Shown piece after piece: positions 49,665-57,356 of a stretch of 64,000 nt of DNA. Each line of letters opens with the position of its first letter. Position 1 is the first letter of the stretch. This stretch comes from Klebsiella sp. WP3-W18-ESBL-02 (GTDB lineage Bacteria > Pseudomonadota > Gammaproteobacteria > Enterobacterales > Enterobacteriaceae): NCBI RefSeq assembly GCF_014168815.1, contig NZ_AP021972.1:3410001-3474000 (forward strand), given 5' to 3'. Under the pieces are notes generated by a model. The model was not told where the DNA came from, did no database searches, and saw only the letters and a list, made by a program, of their open reading frames with translations. Both the position numbers and the translations under genes were made by a program.

Positions 49665-50787
49665 AGGGCTGTCGTGGCGGCGCGTGCGCGCGCTGTGCGT
49701 CAAAGAGACGCGGCAAATCGTCCGCGATCCCAGCAGTTGGCTGATTGCCGTGGTGATCCCGCTGCTGCTGCTGTTTATTTTCGGTTACGGCATCAACCTC
49801 GATTCCAGCAAGCTGCGCGTCGGCGTACTGCTTGAACAACAGAGCAAAGAAGCGCTCGACTTCACCCACACCTTAACCGGTTCGCCCTATATTGATGCCA
49901 CCGTGAGCGATAATCGTCATCAGTTGATTGAGATGATGCAGGCCGGACGCATCCGCGGCCTGATCGTGGTTCCGGTTGATTTTGATAAGCACATGGCGCG
50001 TGCGGGTGACAACGCCCCCATTCAGGTGATCACCGACGGCAGCGAGCCCAATACGGCTAACTTTGTGCAGGGATACGTCGAAGGCATCTGGCAAATCTGG
50101 CAGAAACAGCGCGCCGAAGACCGCGGCCAGGAATTTGAACCGCTCATCGATGTACAAACCCGCTACTGGTTTAACCCGGCGGCCATCAGCCAGCACTTTA
50201 TTATCCCCGGCGCCATTACCATCATTATGACGGTGATCGGCGCAATTCTGACCTCGCTGGTGATTGCCCGCGAGTGGGAACGCGGCACCATGGAGGCGCT
50301 GCTTTCAACCGAAGTCACCCGCGTCGAGCTGCTGCTGTGCAAGCTCATTCCTTACTATTTCCTCGGTATGCTGGCCATGCTGCTGTGCATGCTGGTGTCG
50401 GTGTTTATTCTCGGCGTGCCGTATCGCGGTTCGCTGGTGGTGTTGTTTTTTATCACCAGCCTGTTTTTACTCAGCACCCTCGGCATGGGCCTGCTGATCT
50501 CGACGATTACCCGCAATCAGTTTAACGCCGCGCAGGTGGCGCTGAACGCGGCGTTTCTGCCGTCGATTATGCTGTCCGGGTTTATTTTCCAGATAGACAG
50601 TATGCCGGCCGCGATCCGCGTGGTGACCTATATCATCCCGGCGCGTTATTTCGTCAGCACGCTGCAAAGCCTGTTCCTGGCGGGAAATATTCCGGTCGTG
50701 CTGATTATCAATACGCTGTTTTTAATCGCTTCGGCGGTGATGTTTATTGGCCTGACGTGGATGAAAACCAAACGTCGGTTGGATTAA
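49654..50787 (+). CDS. ybhS: ABC-2 type exporter permease YbhS
   Basis: This 377-residue protein has the same length as E. coli YbhS. One N-terminal helix (SWLIAVVIPLLLLFIFGYG) is followed by a large periplasmic domain (about residues 50-175) and five helices near the C-terminus, the usual ABC-2 permease layout. VIAREWERGTMEALLSTEV is the conserved cytoplasmic coupling loop. It pairs with YbhR, and with YbhF as ATPase and YbhG as adaptor. It overlaps ybhF by eleven bases. In E. coli the system exports tetracycline-type drugs and Na/Li ions have been proposed. Confidence 0.93.
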   Translation: MSARGLSWRRVRALCVKETRQIVRDPSSWLIAVVIPLLLLFIFGYGINLDSSKLRVGVLLEQQSKEALDFTHTLTGSPYIDATVSDNRHQLIEMMQAGRIRGLIVVPVDFDKHMARAGDNAPIQVITDGSEPNTANFVQGYVEGIWQIWQKQRAEDRGQEFEPLIDVQTRYWFNPAAISQHFIIPGAITIIMTVIGAILTSLVIAREWERGTMEALLSTEVTRVELLLCKLIPYYFLGMLAMLLCMLVSVFILGVPYRGSLVVLFFITSLFLLSTLGMGLLISTITRNQFNAAQVALNAAFLPSIMLSGFIFQIDSMPAAIRVVTYIIPARYFVSTLQSLFLAGNIPVVLIINTLFLIASAVMFIGLTWMKTKRRLD

Positions 50788-50802
50788 CTCTGGCGCGTTT
50801 TT

Positions 50803-50870
50803 TGCCCGGTGACGCTGCGCTTACCGGGCCTACGGGCCTTATAGGTCGGGTAAGCGCAGCGCCACCCGAC
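50803..50870. repeat. REP-like element between ybhS and ybhR
   Basis: GCCCGGTGACGCTGCGCTTACCGGGC and GGTCGGGTAAGCGCAGCGCCACCCGAC form two inverted palindromic units in the 97-base gap inside the operon, the only sizeable gap among ybhG, F, S and R. Confidence 0.8.
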
Positions 50871-50884
50871 ATGAGGACGGTACT

Positions 50885-51991
50885 ATGTTTTATCGTTTAT
50901 GGACGCTTATCCGCAAAGAGCTACAGTCGCTGCTGCGCGAACCGCAGACCCGCGCCATATTGATTATGCCGGTGCTGATTCAGGTGCTGCTGTTCCCCTT
51001 TGCCGCCACGCTGGAGGTCACTAACGCCACCATCGCCGTCTATAACGAAGACAACGGTCAGCACGCTATCGAGCTGACCCAACGCTTTGCGCGCGCGAAA
51101 GCCTTTACCCATGTGCTGGTGCTAAAAAGCCCGCAGGACATTCAGCCGACCCTCGACACCCAAAAGGCCCTGCTGCTGGTACGCTTCCCGGCCGGCTTCT
51201 CGCGTAACCTCGACACCTTCCAGACCGCGCCAATGCAGCTGCTGCTCGACGGACGCAACTCTAACAGCGCGCAGATTGCCGCTAACTACCTCCAGCAGAT
51301 TGTGAAGAACTACCAGCAGGAGCTCATGGAAGGCAAGGCCAAACCCAATAACAGCGAGCTGGTGGTGCGTAACTGGTACAACCCGAACCTCGACTACAAG
51401 TGGTTTGTGGTACCGTCGCTGATCGCCATGATCACTACCATCGGTGTGATGATCGTCACTTCACTGTCGGTCGCCCGCGAACGCGAACAGGGCACGCTGG
51501 ATCAGCTACTGGTTTCGCCGCTGGCTACCTGGCAAATTTTCGTCGGCAAGGCGGTGCCTGCGCTGATCGTCGCCACCTTCCAGGCCACTATCGTGCTGGC
51601 CGTCGGTATCTGGGCCTATCAGATTCCCTTCGCCGGTTCGCTGGCGCTGTTCTACTTCACGATGGTGATTTATGGGCTGTCGTTGGTCGGGTTTGGGCTG
51701 CTAATCTCTGCACTGTGCTCGACCCAGCAGCAGGCGTTTATCGGCGTGTTCGTCTTTATGATGCCGGCGATCCTGCTGTCGGGCTATGTATCACCGGTCG
51801 AAAACATGCCGGTATGGCTCCAGCATTTGACGTGGATTAACCCGATTCGGCATTTTACCGATATTACCAAGCAGATTTATTTGAAGGATGCGAGTCTGTC
51901 GATTGTCTGGGGGAGCCTGTGGCCGCTACTGTTTATAGCGGCCACGACGGGATCAGTGGCGTACGCGATGTTTCGCCGCAAGATCGCCTGA
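50885..51991 (+). CDS. ybhR: ABC-2 type exporter permease YbhR
   Basis: This 368-residue protein has the same length as E. coli YbhR. An N-terminal helix (AILIMPVLIQVLLFPFAATL) precedes a periplasmic domain (about residues 45-170) and five C-terminal helices; SVAREREQGTLDQLLVSPL is the coupling loop. It forms a heterodimer with YbhS. A REP-like element separates it from ybhS, and its last 39 bases overlap the convergent ybhQ. The ATG at 50885 is preceded by GAGGACGG. Confidence 0.93.
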   Translation: MFYRLWTLIRKELQSLLREPQTRAILIMPVLIQVLLFPFAATLEVTNATIAVYNEDNGQHAIELTQRFARAKAFTHVLVLKSPQDIQPTLDTQKALLLVRFPAGFSRNLDTFQTAPMQLLLDGRNSNSAQIAANYLQQIVKNYQQELMEGKAKPNNSELVVRNWYNPNLDYKWFVVPSLIAMITTIGVMIVTSLSVAREREQGTLDQLLVSPLATWQIFVGKAVPALIVATFQATIVLAVGIWAYQIPFAGSLALFYFTMVIYGLSLVGFGLLISALCSTQQQAFIGVFVFMMPAILLSGYVSPVENMPVWLQHLTWINPIRHFTDITKQIYLKDASLSIVWGSLWPLLFIAATTGSVAYAMFRRKIA

Positions 51992-52363
51992 GGCTTTTTC
52001 TTTCACCAGCAGCGAGAACACCGCGGGCCCGGCAAGGATAGCCAGCCCGGCCACCGCCAGCAGGTAGTTATTTTGCAGCACGCGCGACAGCAGCCAGACG
52101 ACAATAACTGCGGCGCCAAAATACCAGGTCGTGGTCAATTCTTCGAGCACATCGGCGACGTCGCGCCAGCGCTGCTCAGGGTGACGCTGTAAGGCCAGCA
52201 TCAGTAAAACGGTGACGGCATACACAACGCAGAGGCCCAAACCCACGCGCACCAGCGCGCCGCTCATCCAGCCCATCACCAGCACGGCGATGACCAGCAA
52301 ATGCAACATAATCTGCCAGCAACTTAGCCCCGTTGCGACACGAACTCGTTGTTGCCACTTCAT
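51953..52363 (-). CDS. ybhQ: inner-membrane protein YbhQ
   Basis: This 136-residue protein has the same length as E. coli YbhQ. Four hydrophobic segments are visible (LLVIAVLVMGWMSGAL, VYAVTVLLMLAL, YFGAAVIVVWLLS, LLAVAGLAILAGPAVFSLL), with an arginine-rich loop in between and a basic C-terminus. Its function is unknown. It is convergent with ybhR and overlaps it by 39 bases. In E. coli several genes (ybhP, clsB, ybhN, ybhM) separate it from ybhL; here they are absent. Confidence 0.9.
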   Translation of the reverse strand: MKWQQRVRVATGLSCWQIMLHLLVIAVLVMGWMSGALVRVGLGLCVVYAVTVLLMLALQRHPEQRWRDVADVLEELTTTWYFGAAVIVVWLLSRVLQNNYLLAVAGLAILAGPAVFSLLVKEKASGDLAAKHRVRH

Positions 52364-52518
52364 GGCTTCTCTCCTGAAGAATTTTATTTGCTTATTCAGA
52401 GTACCCGAGTCTACGGAAAATTCCGTAAATGTGCCTCTTTTTGTGACATCCGTGTCACTATTTCGCTCAGGAAGAGAGCAGCTTGTGCATTTTTCAGGCT
52501 ACCCATCCAGGTTGTAAG

Positions 52519-52548
52519 CAAAAAAAATCCCGGAACTCGTCCGGGATT
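52519..52548 (-). terminator. terminator of moa/ybhL strand
   Basis: On the minus strand AATCCCGGA and TCCGGGATT form a 9-bp stem followed by eight T bases, about 20 bases beyond the ybhL stop. Confidence 0.92.
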
Positions 52549-52566
52549 GTGCTTTTCTCTTTGCGC

Positions 52567-53271
52567 TTAGCGGCGGTTGCCGAAAATCCGCAGCAGCATC
52601 AGGAACAGGTTGATAAAGTCGAGATACAGCGTCAGCGCGCCAAGAATCGCGTATTTACGCAGATTTGAGGTGTCGCGCACGTCAATCTGCTCGCCGATGT
52701 TTTTCAGCTTCTGGGTGTCGTAGGCGGTCAGCCCGACGAAGATAATCACCCCGATATAGGTAATCGCCCACATCAGCGCGTCGCTTTTCAGCCAGAAGTT
52801 AACCAATGAAGCCAGCACGATACCAATCAGCCCCATAAACAGCATGCTGCCGAGCCCGCTCAGGTCACGCTTGGTGGTGTAACCATACAGGCTCATGATG
52901 CCGAACATCCCGCCCGTCACCACGAAGGTGCTGGCAATAGAAGAATAGGTATAAACGATAAAAATGCTGGATAACGTCAGCCCGGTTAACGCCGAATAGA
53001 GCATAAACAGCGTCGTCGCCATGCCCGCACTCAGACGCTGCACCATACCGGAGAGCACAAACACCAGCGCCAGCTGGGCGATAATCAGGCCGAAAAAGGT
53101 GATTTTGCTGGAGAAGACAAACATCATCACCGCAGGGGTATTCGCCGCGTACCACGCAATAAACGCGGTTAACAGCAGCCCACAGGTCATCCAGCCGTAG
53201 ACCTGTGCCATGTAAGTTTGCAGGCCGCTACGGGCCTGGACGATAGAATCGGACCGAGGGAATCGTTCCAT
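52567..53271 (-). CDS. ybhL: BAX inhibitor-1 family membrane protein YbhL
   Basis: This 234-residue protein has the same length as E. coli YbhL. It has seven predicted membrane helices and belongs to the Bax inhibitor-1/TMBIM family of pH-sensitive calcium leak channels; the conserved aspartate pair is in GLTAYDTQKLKN and the last helix region LYLDFINLFLMLLRIFG. The ATG at 53271 follows AGGAGACTGTC; an upstream ATG would add six residues. Its physiological role in bacteria is unclear. It follows moaE by 41 bases, as in E. coli. Confidence 0.94.
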   Translation of the reverse strand: MERFPRSDSIVQARSGLQTYMAQVYGWMTCGLLLTAFIAWYAANTPAVMMFVFSSKITFFGLIIAQLALVFVLSGMVQRLSAGMATTLFMLYSALTGLTLSSIFIVYTYSSIASTFVVTGGMFGIMSLYGYTTKRDLSGLGSMLFMGLIGIVLASLVNFWLKSDALMWAITYIGVIIFVGLTAYDTQKLKNIGEQIDVRDTSNLRKYAILGALTLYLDFINLFLMLLRIFGNRR

Positions 53272-53312
53272 GACAGTCTCCTGAATCAATAGGTATCAAC
53301 AGTAAGTGTACT

Positions 53313-53765
53313 CTACCAGCGCTCGGCTGCCTGTTTATCGCTGTCGCGCGCTTCCACCCAGCGATCGCCTTCCGGCGTCGCTTCACGCTTCCAGAAAGGC
53401 GCGCGGGTCTTGAGATAGTCCATGATAAATTCACCGGCGTCAAAGGCGCTGCTACGATGCGCGCTGGTCACACCGACAAACACAATTTCGTCACCGGGCC
53501 ACATCTCACCAATGCGGTGAATCACGGTCACACGCCCCAGCGGCCAGCGTTCACGCGCCGCCTCTACGATTTCGGCGAGCGCTTTCTCGGTCATGCCCGG
53601 ATAATGTTCGAGCGTCAGCGCCTTCACGCTGTCACCGAGGTTGTGGTTACGAACCTTGCCGGTAAACGTCACTACCGCGCCGTCTTCATCGCGCTCGGCA
53701 AGCCAGGGATACTCCTCCCCGACGCTAAACGGTTCATGCCCAACGCAAATACGCGTTTCGCTCAT
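53313..53765 (-). CDS. moaE: molybdopterin synthase catalytic subunit MoaE
   Basis: This 150-residue protein has the length of E. coli MoaE. With MoaD it forms the heterotetrameric molybdopterin synthase that adds two sulfurs to cyclic pyranopterin monophosphate. GAVVTFTGKVRNHNLGDSV and the active-site region VTSAHRSSAFDAGEFIMDYLK with the following lysine-containing FWKREATPEGDRW are visible. It is separated from moaD by a single base, and is the last gene of the moaABCDE operon. Confidence 0.96.
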   Translation of the reverse strand: MSETRICVGHEPFSVGEEYPWLAERDEDGAVVTFTGKVRNHNLGDSVKALTLEHYPGMTEKALAEIVEAARERWPLGRVTVIHRIGEMWPGDEIVFVGVTSAHRSSAFDAGEFIMDYLKTRAPFWKREATPEGDRWVEARDSDKQAAERW

Positions 53766-53766
53766 T

Positions 53767-54012
53767 TTAACCTCCTGTTACCGGCGGGAAAAACGCCACT
53801 TCATCGCCATCGGTCACCGGATGGTCGAAGCTGACCAGCGTCTGGTTGACCGCCGCGAGGAGTTTGCCCTCCTCCAGGGCCAACGACCAGCGCCCTTCCT
53901 GCGCAGCCAGGTGCTGACGTATGGCTTCAACGGTGGCGAATTCCGGCGCTAATGCCAGCGAGTCGGTCCCCACCAGCTCACGCACCTGCGCAAAAAAAAG
54001 CACATTAATCAT
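53767..54012 (-). CDS. moaD: molybdopterin synthase sulfur carrier MoaD
   Basis: This 81-residue ubiquitin-like protein has the length of E. coli MoaD and ends in the GG dipeptide (FFPPVTGG) that is adenylated by MoeB and then carries the thiocarboxylate sulfur. The start MINVLFFAQVRELVG at 54012 matches E. coli; a longer in-frame start adds seven residues inside moaC. It overlaps moaC by eight bases and abuts moaE. Confidence 0.96.
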   Translation of the reverse strand: MINVLFFAQVRELVGTDSLALAPEFATVEAIRQHLAAQEGRWSLALEEGKLLAAVNQTLVSFDHPVTDGDEVAFFPPVTGG

Positions 54013-54490
54013 GATGTTCCGCCTCAAAATCACCTGATTTACCGCCGCTTTTCGCCAGCAGACGAACCGGGCCGATAACCATATCTTTTTGCACCGCTTT
54101 ACACATATCGTAAATGGTCAATGCGGCCACCGAGGCGGCGGTCAGCGCTTCCATCTCGACGCCGGTTTTGCCGGTCAGGCGGCATAAAGACTCGATGCGC
54201 ACGCGGCTATGCTCCGGCTGAGCCTGGAGATTCACCTCCACTTTACTGAGCATCAGCGGGTGGCACAGCGGAATGAGATCCCAGGTGCGCTTGGCGGCCT
54301 GAATACCGGCGATACGCGCGGTTGCGAAGACATCCCCCTTATGGTGGCTGCCGTCGATGATCATCGCCAGCGTTTCCGGCAGCATGGTAACGAACGCTTC
54401 CGCGCGCGCTTCACGAACGGTTTCCGCCTTGGCGGATACATCCACCATATGGGCTTCGCCCGCCGCGTTGATATGGGTCAGTTGCGACAT
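54005..54490 (-). CDS. moaC: cyclic pyranopterin monophosphate synthase MoaC
   Basis: This 161-residue protein has the length of E. coli MoaC, which converts the MoaA product to cyclic pyranopterin monophosphate in molybdenum cofactor synthesis. Conserved segments are HMVDVSAKAETVREA, the active-site IPLCHPLMLSKVEV and TGVEMEALTAASVAALTIYDMCKA. It starts three bases after the moaB stop and overlaps moaD by eight bases. Confidence 0.97.
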   Translation of the reverse strand: MSQLTHINAAGEAHMVDVSAKAETVREARAEAFVTMLPETLAMIIDGSHHKGDVFATARIAGIQAAKRTWDLIPLCHPLMLSKVEVNLQAQPEHSRVRIESLCRLTGKTGVEMEALTAASVAALTIYDMCKAVQKDMVIGPVRLLAKSGGKSGDFEAEHHD

Positions 54491-54493
54491 CGT

Positions 54494-55006
54494 TTATTTC
54501 TTCAGATGAGGGTGAAAATTACACGGACGCGTACGGGCATCCAGCTGCGGCGCGATGATGTTATCCCACGCGGTGCGGCAGGCTTTGGTGGAACCCGGCA
54601 TCGCAAAAATCAGCGTCCGGTTGGCCATGCCGGCCACGGCGCGCGACTGAAGCGTGGCCGTGCCGATTTCTTCAAACGAGAGCATGCGGAACACTTCGCC
54701 GAAGCCTTCAATTTCGCGATCGAACAGCGGCAGCAGCGCTTCCGGCGCCTGATCGCCGTCGGTCAGGCCGGTACCGCCGGTGATGAGAACCACCTGTACA
54801 TCATCGCGAGCAATCCAGGCGGAAACCTGAGCGCGGATCTGGTAGCGGTTTTCTTTAACAATCGCCTTGTCGACGATTTGATGCCCCGCCTCGTGCGCGG
54901 CGTCACGCAGGAAATGGCCGGAGGTGTCATCCTCTTCGCCACGACGGTTGGAAACGGTAAGAATAGCAATGCGGGTCGGGATAAATTCAGCGCTCACCTG
55001 ACTCAT
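54494..55006 (-). CDS. moaB: molybdopterin adenylyltransferase-like protein MoaB
   Basis: This 170-residue protein has the length of E. coli MoaB, of the MogA/MoaB family that binds molybdopterin. LTVSNRRGEEDDTSG and the ligand-binding ITGGTGLTDGDQAPEAL motif are present. In E. coli MoaB seems not essential because MogA performs adenylation. The ATG at 55006 follows AAGGAGCTATC and matches E. coli; an upstream in-frame start adds 24 residues with no support. It lies 22 bases after moaA. Confidence 0.96.
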   Translation of the reverse strand: MSQVSAEFIPTRIAILTVSNRRGEEDDTSGHFLRDAAHEAGHQIVDKAIVKENRYQIRAQVSAWIARDDVQVVLITGGTGLTDGDQAPEALLPLFDREIEGFGEVFRMLSFEEIGTATLQSRAVAGMANRTLIFAMPGSTKACRTAWDNIIAPQLDARTRPCNFHPHLKK

Positions 55007-55028
55007 TTGATAGCTCCTTGATAACGAA

Positions 55029-56018
55029 TTATCCACCAATATAGGACAAATTCTGGGTAATCCCGGTATTGCCCTCATGCAGGAAGTGGGTCTGTTTTTT
55101 GTGCGTTAAGGCTTCGGCAATGCGCGCTTCCAGCGCCTGCTGCTGGGCGTCTTCGGCCAGCAGCTCGCGCAGATCAACGCCGCCGTCGCCAAACAGGCAC
55201 AGATGCAGCTTCCCAACGGACGAGACGCGCAGGCGGTTACAGCTGGCGCAGAAGTCTTTTTCATACGGCATGATTAAGCCGATTTCCCCTTCGTAGTCGG
55301 GGTGGCAAAAGACCTGTGCCGGGCCGTCGCTGCGCTGACGGATTTGATGGATCCAGCCGCGTCTGAGCAGCGCGTCGCGCAGCACCATGCCGGAAATATG
55401 GTGTTTGCGGAACAGCTCGCTGCCCTCGCCGGTTTCCATCAGTTCAATAAAGCGGAGTTGAATACGGCGCGGTTTGATCCACGCCAGAAAGGTGTCGAGC
55501 TGGTGATGGTTAACATCGCGCATCAGCACGGTATTGACCTTCACTTTATCAAAGCCTGCGGTAAAGGCGGCGTCGATGCCGTCCATCACCTGGCGGAACT
55601 TATCCTGCCCGGTTATCGCGTGGAACTGGCGCGCGTCAAGGCTGTCGACGCTGACGTTCAGCGCCGTCAGTCCTGCCTCACGCCAGGCGGCAACGTCTCG
55701 CGCCATACGGTAACCGTTGGTGGTGACCGCGATCTGGCGAATGGCGGCGTTCTCTTTGACTGCGGCAATCACATCGGTAAAGTCGCGACGCAGCGACGGT
55801 TCGCCGCCGGTCAGTCGCACTTTCTCGGTCCCCAGAGCCGCAAAGGCGCGCGTCACACGGCGAATTTCGTCAAGCGACAGAAACCCTTTATTGGTGACCC
55901 CATTAGGCTGGTAGCCGTTAGGCAGGCAGTAGGTGCAGCGAAAATTGCATACGTCGGTAATCGACAGGCGCAGATAGAAAAACCTGCGCGCAAACGCATC
56001 AGTGAGTTGTGAAGCCAT
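55029..56018 (-). CDS. moaA: GTP 3',8-cyclase MoaA
   Basis: This 329-residue radical-SAM enzyme has the length of E. coli MoaA and performs the first step of molybdenum cofactor synthesis, cyclising GTP. The N-terminal cluster is CNFRCTYCLP, and the C-terminal 4Fe-4S cluster that binds substrate uses cysteines in CASCNRLRVSSVGKLHLC. The protein ends in the essential GG (NLSYIGG). The ATG at 56018 follows AAAGGTGTCT, which lies at the 3' edge of a Moco riboswitch in the leader, so translation should fall when cofactor is plentiful. Confidence 0.97.
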   Translation of the reverse strand: MASQLTDAFARRFFYLRLSITDVCNFRCTYCLPNGYQPNGVTNKGFLSLDEIRRVTRAFAALGTEKVRLTGGEPSLRRDFTDVIAAVKENAAIRQIAVTTNGYRMARDVAAWREAGLTALNVSVDSLDARQFHAITGQDKFRQVMDGIDAAFTAGFDKVKVNTVLMRDVNHHQLDTFLAWIKPRRIQLRFIELMETGEGSELFRKHHISGMVLRDALLRRGWIHQIRQRSDGPAQVFCHPDYEGEIGLIMPYEKDFCASCNRLRVSSVGKLHLCLFGDGGVDLRELLAEDAQQQALEARIAEALTHKKQTHFLHEGNTGITQNLSYIGG

Positions 56019-56135
56019 AGACACCTTTCCAAATACGGGAGGCGAGATCATTTCTTCCTTCGCCCTGGCGACAGGAGAACCTGCCGCGGCCAAAACGCCC
56101 TATCTTTTGACTTAGGCGCAGAGGCTAGAGTGTGT
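56019..56135 (-). promoter_or_regulatory. Moco riboswitch in moaA leader
   Basis: On the minus strand the leader holds the stem-loop series of the Moco RNA motif: CTCTGCGCCTAAG, AGGGCGTTTTGGCCGC, GCAGGTTCTCCTGTC and CTCCCGTATTTGGAAAGG, the last being nearly identical to the E. coli moaA leader up to the ribosome-binding site. In E. coli it represses translation when molybdenum cofactor is present. Left boundary is set by the start codon; right boundary is approximate. Confidence 0.85.
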
Positions 56136-56374
56136 TGTTCAGTCGGTAATACTGAACCATGTTATGCCGAATAGTAGCGCGAGAATAACGGTTTCGCCAT
56201 TTTCGCTTTCGCTATATAAACATGTACATAACGAGACGATCGTGCACTTTCCCTACAGAATACGTAAAAATCATGTTTTTGCATTGATATACGTCATTTT
56301 GACCGGTACGGGGCATCGTCTTTTAGAGGTAGTTAGGCTAATGTAAGCCCATTTTCAGGACATAAGGAAGCTGT
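56136..56374. promoter_or_regulatory. moaA-yvcK divergent promoter region
   Basis: This 239-base AT-rich gap should carry promoters for moaA (minus strand, candidate TTTATATAG) and yvcK (plus strand). Only short ORFs occur and none has a good ribosome-binding site or familiar sequence. Confidence 0.45.
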
Positions 56375-57298
56375 ATGCGCAATCGCACTTTTGCCGATCT
56401 CGACCGCGTTGTCGCGCTCGGCGGCGGGCACGGCCTTGGACGCGTGATGTCATCCCTGTCATCGTTGGGTTCTCGCCTCACCGGCATCGTCACCACGACC
56501 GACAACGGCGGTTCTACAGGGCGCATTCGCCGTTCGGAAGGCGGTATCGCCTGGGGCGACATGCGTAACTGTCTCAATCAATTAATCACCGAACCCAGCG
56601 TCGCATCGACCATGTTTGAGTATCGTTTTGGTGGTAATGGCGAACTTTCCGGGCATAACCTCGGAAATCTGATGTTAAAGGCGCTGGATCACCTGAGCGT
56701 AAGGCCTTTAGAGGCGATTAATTTAATCAGAAACCTGCTGAAAGTAGAGGCATCCTTGATCCCGATGTCGGAGCAGCCGGTCGATTTAATGGCAATCGAC
56801 AGCGAGGGCCACGAAATCTACGGCGAGGTTAATATTGACCAGCTCACACTGCCTCCACAGGAGCTGCTGCTGACGCCGTCGGTTAGCGCCACTCGCGAAG
56901 CGGTACAGGCCATTGCCGAAGCCGACCTGATCCTCATCGGCCCGGGCAGTTTCTACACTAGCCTGCTGCCGATTCTGCTGCTGCCGGACATTGCTCAGGC
57001 GCTGCGTCGCACGCCTGCCCCAATGGTTTACATCGAAAACCTGGGCCGTGAGCACAGCCCTGCCGGTCATCTGAGTCTGGGAGACCGGCTGAGCCTGCTG
57101 GAGCATTACATTGGTAAATCGGTTATTGATGCCGTGGTAGTGAGTCCGAAAGCGGACATCAGCGGTACGGCAGATAAAGTAGTGATTCAGCAGGCGCTGG
57201 AAGCGAGCGACATTCCGTATCGTCACGATCGCGCCCTGTTACGCGCCGCGCTGGAAGAGGCGCTTCAGGCTTTAGGCGGCGATTCCTTAAAATCTTAA
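56375..57298 (+). CDS. ybhK: gluconeogenesis/morphology factor YvcK (YbhK)
   Basis: This 307-residue protein matches E. coli YbhK (302 residues), of the CofD-like YvcK family. Rossmann-type ALGGGHGLGRVMSSLSS, TTTDNGGSTGRIRR and GGNGELSGHNLGNLML are conserved ligand-binding segments. Family members bind UDP-sugars and affect cell shape and growth on gluconeogenic carbon; the enzymatic activity, if any, is unknown. It is divergent from moaA. The last bases and stop codon contain the PmrA box of the following eptA operon. Confidence 0.93.
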   Translation: MRNRTFADLDRVVALGGGHGLGRVMSSLSSLGSRLTGIVTTTDNGGSTGRIRRSEGGIAWGDMRNCLNQLITEPSVASTMFEYRFGGNGELSGHNLGNLMLKALDHLSVRPLEAINLIRNLLKVEASLIPMSEQPVDLMAIDSEGHEIYGEVNIDQLTLPPQELLLTPSVSATREAVQAIAEADLILIGPGSFYTSLLPILLLPDIAQALRRTPAPMVYIENLGREHSPAGHLSLGDRLSLLEHYIGKSVIDAVVVSPKADISGTADKVVIQQALEASDIPYRHDRALLRAALEEALQALGGDSLKS

Positions 57299-57310
57299 GG
57301 TTGTCTTAAA
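57286..57310 (+). promoter_or_regulatory. PmrA (BasR) box upstream of eptA
   Basis: CTTAAG-GTTGT-CTTAAA at 57294-57310 is a perfect PmrA-type direct repeat with 11-base period; a third CTTAAA stands eight bases upstream at 57286. It overlaps the ybhK stop codon and lies 47 bases before eptA. It indicates positive autoregulation of the operon. Confidence 0.88.
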
Positions 57311-57356
57311 ATAGGTCGGGCAGCATAGCGAGCATCAATCTTATTAGGTTACTGCT

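Noticed and set aside
56164..56346. A 60-codon plus-strand frame in the moaA-yvcK gap
   Set aside because: No ribosome-binding site or familiar sequence, and it lies in promoter sequence; treated as chance.
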